Of a stretch of 7,345 bases of DNA, positions 6,457-7,345 are shown piece after piece. Source of the stretch: Polaromonas sp. (lineage in GTDB: Bacteria > Pseudomonadota > Gammaproteobacteria > Burkholderiales > Burkholderiaceae_C); the NCBI GenBank assembly GCA_014376885.1, contig JACMQR010000117.1, forward strand, positions 1-7,345, written 5' to 3'. Under the pieces are notes generated by a model. The model had not been told where the DNA came from, did no database searches, and saw nothing but the letters and a program-made list of their open reading frames with translations. The position numbers and the translations under genes are program-made. The first letter of the stretch is position 1. Each line of letters begins with the position of its first letter.

Positions 6457-6608
6457 GGGGAGCCTCCTGTTCGGATAAATAAGCGGGATGAATAAATTAA
6501 GTGCATTTCAAAATGGTTTGCGCGACATGGCGGGTCAGGCCGGTGGATCGGCTCCTCCTGAATGCATTCGCCCCCAGGTGCGGCAAAAAAGTCGTGGCGT
6601 CGTAGTCA
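6457..6608 (-). other. ftsA-ftsZ intergenic region with orphan Shine-Dalgarno and palindrome
   Basis: This 152-base gap interrupts an otherwise tight gene order. Its ftsZ-proximal part (about 6474-6515) is AT-rich, with two similar blocks (ATAAATAAG at 6475-6483, ATAAATTAAG at 6492-6501), and is a plausible place for an ftsZ promoter. However, I find no hexamer pair with good spacing. Further up are a second AGGAGG (6559-6554 on the minus strand) with no start codon at a usable distance, and directly beside it the perfect palindrome GAATGCATTC (6560-6569). A run of six T on the minus strand lies near 6590, without a convincing stem before it. Nothing here looks like a gene. Confidence 0.5.
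6463..6468 (-). promoter_or_regulatory. ftsZ ribosome binding site
   Basis: A full-consensus AGGAGG on the minus strand is separated by 6 bases from the ftsZ ATG at 6456. It is the strongest Shine-Dalgarno in the window, in keeping with the high FtsZ level cells need compared with FtsA. It settles the choice of start codon. Confidence 0.9.
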
Positions 6609-7345
6609 TCAGAAATTTCCTACGAACCAGTCTTTGACCCGGCCAAAAGCGCTGTGCACGCTGCCGGCTTTTTGCGACACCTTGAAGCCGCGAATTCGCG
6701 CCAGCCGGGCCTCTTCGAGCAGCCCGATGACGGTGGCGGCCCGGGTCTGGGCCACCATGTCCGCCAAAGCGCCGGAGTAGCGCGGCAGGCCGCGGCGCAC
6801 CGGCTTGAGAAAGATGTCCTCGCCGAGCTCGACCATGCCAGGCATCATCGCGCTGCCGCCGGTGATCACAATGCCCGAGGACAGCACCTCTTCATAGCCC
6901 GACTCGCGGATGGCCTGCTGCACCAGCAAATAAATCTCTTCGACGCGCGGCTCGATCACCCCGGCCAGCGCCTGCTTGCTCAGCATGCGCGGACCGCGGT
7001 CGCCCAGGCCAGGCACCTCGACCTGGGTGTCCGGGTCGGCCAGCATCTGCTTGGCGCAGCCGTTTTCCACCTTGATGTCCTCGGCGTCCTTGGTCGGTGT
7101 GCGCAGCGCCATGGCGATGTCGCTGGTGATCAGGTCGCCGGCGATCGGAATCACGGCGGTGTGCCGGATGGCGCCGCCGGTGAAGATCGCCACGTCGGTG
7201 GTACCGGCGCCGATATCGACCAGCGCCACGCCAAGCTCCTGCTCGTCCTGGGTGAGCACCGATAGGCTGGAGGCCAGCGGATTGAGCATCAGCTGGTCGA
7301 CATCCAGGCCGCAGCGGCGCACGCACTTGATGATGTTTTCAGCCG
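6609..7345 (-). CDS. ftsA: Cell division protein FtsA, C-terminal part
   Basis: FtsA is the actin-like ATPase that tethers FtsZ to the inner membrane and recruits later division proteins. Its N-terminal part lies beyond the right edge; the frame remains open to base 7345, so the GTG near 7322 is internal. The visible 244 or so residues begin NIIKCVRRCGLDVDQL, typical of the family. Visible actin-fold motifs are VDIGAGTTDVAIF (phosphate-2 loop; E. coli has a similar DIGGGTMD), IPIAGDLITSDIA, and GIVITGGSAMMPGMVEL (adenosine motif). The end is a conserved amphipathic helix, GRVKDWFVGNF, which is the membrane-targeting sequence. The stop TGA is at 6611-6609. The order ftsA-ftsZ-lpxC is the standard dcw end. 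Confidence 0.97.
   Translation of the reverse strand, partial: AENIIKCVRRCGLDVDQLMLNPLASSLSVLTQDEQELGVALVDIGAGTTDVAIFTGGAIRHTAVIPIAGDLITSDIAMALRTPTKDAEDIKVENGCAKQMLADPDTQVEVPGLGDRGPRMLSKQALAGVIEPRVEEIYLLVQQAIRESGYEEVLSSGIVITGGSAMMPGMVELGEDIFLKPVRRGLPRYSGALADMVAQTRAATVIGLLEEARLARIRGFKVSQKAGSVHSAFGRVKDWFVGNF

Noticed and set aside
4332..6495. Long plus-strand frames opposite lpxC and ftsZ
   Set aside because: They are antisense shadows typical of GC-rich codon bias. The minus strand encodes complete LpxC and FtsZ with all catalytic motifs.
6590..6608. Intrinsic terminator after ftsA
   Set aside because: A run of six T exists on the minus strand, but no stable stem directly precedes it, and ftsA and ftsZ are normally co-transcribed.
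1..7345. Mobile element, CRISPR array, toxin-antitoxin, defence or secretion system
   Set aside because: I found no transposase, integrase, regularly spaced repeats, tRNA or accessory gene cassette. Every large frame that holds up is a core housekeeping gene.

Overview
The window is GC-rich chromosomal DNA from a betaproteobacterium. It most resembles the Comamonadaceae (Polaromonas, Rhodoferax or Variovorax type). I base that on protein character, on the gene neighbourhood (RNB nuclease - TonB-like - aroE - mtgA on one side, the end of the division and cell-wall cluster on the other), and on an intergenic repeat of a kind I associate with that family. The assignment rests on recognition, not on a database search.

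Layout: two convergent gene blocks meet near position 4000. The plus-strand block has five genes. They are the 3' end of an RNB (RNase II/R family) exoribonuclease (1-695), a TonB/TolA-like C-terminal-domain protein (820-1677, GTG start), shikimate dehydrogenase aroE (1728-2588), the monofunctional peptidoglycan glycosyltransferase mtgA (2585-3334, overlapping aroE by ATGA), and the Holliday junction resolvase ruvC (3420-3989). The minus-strand block, read from the right edge, is the 3' part of ftsA (7345-6609), ftsZ (6456-5275), lpxC (5174-4251) and a 58-residue two-helix membrane protein (4218-4042). That small gene is easily missed because longer shadow frames cover it. The minus block is the classic distal end of the dcw cluster.

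Function: most genes serve envelope growth and division. FtsA and FtsZ build the division ring, LpxC commits precursor to lipid A, MtgA polymerises glycan strands, and the TonB-like protein is anchored in the inner membrane. AroE, RuvC and the RNB nuclease are housekeeping enzymes for aromatic biosynthesis, recombination and RNA turnover. All key catalytic residues I could check are present, and no gene looks broken.

I do not see a mobile element, CRISPR array, phage, toxin-antitoxin pair, defence system or other clearly novel system. The non-obvious content is small-scale. A short palindromic repeat sits in the mtgA-ruvC gap and reaches the ruvC start codon. A decayed relative of it appears to lie in frame inside aroE. 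A 13-bp perfect hairpin follows ftsZ. The ftsA-ftsZ gap holds an orphan Shine-Dalgarno sequence next to a palindrome. There is also the small membrane gene downstream of lpxC. No gene-free stretch exceeds about 150 bases.
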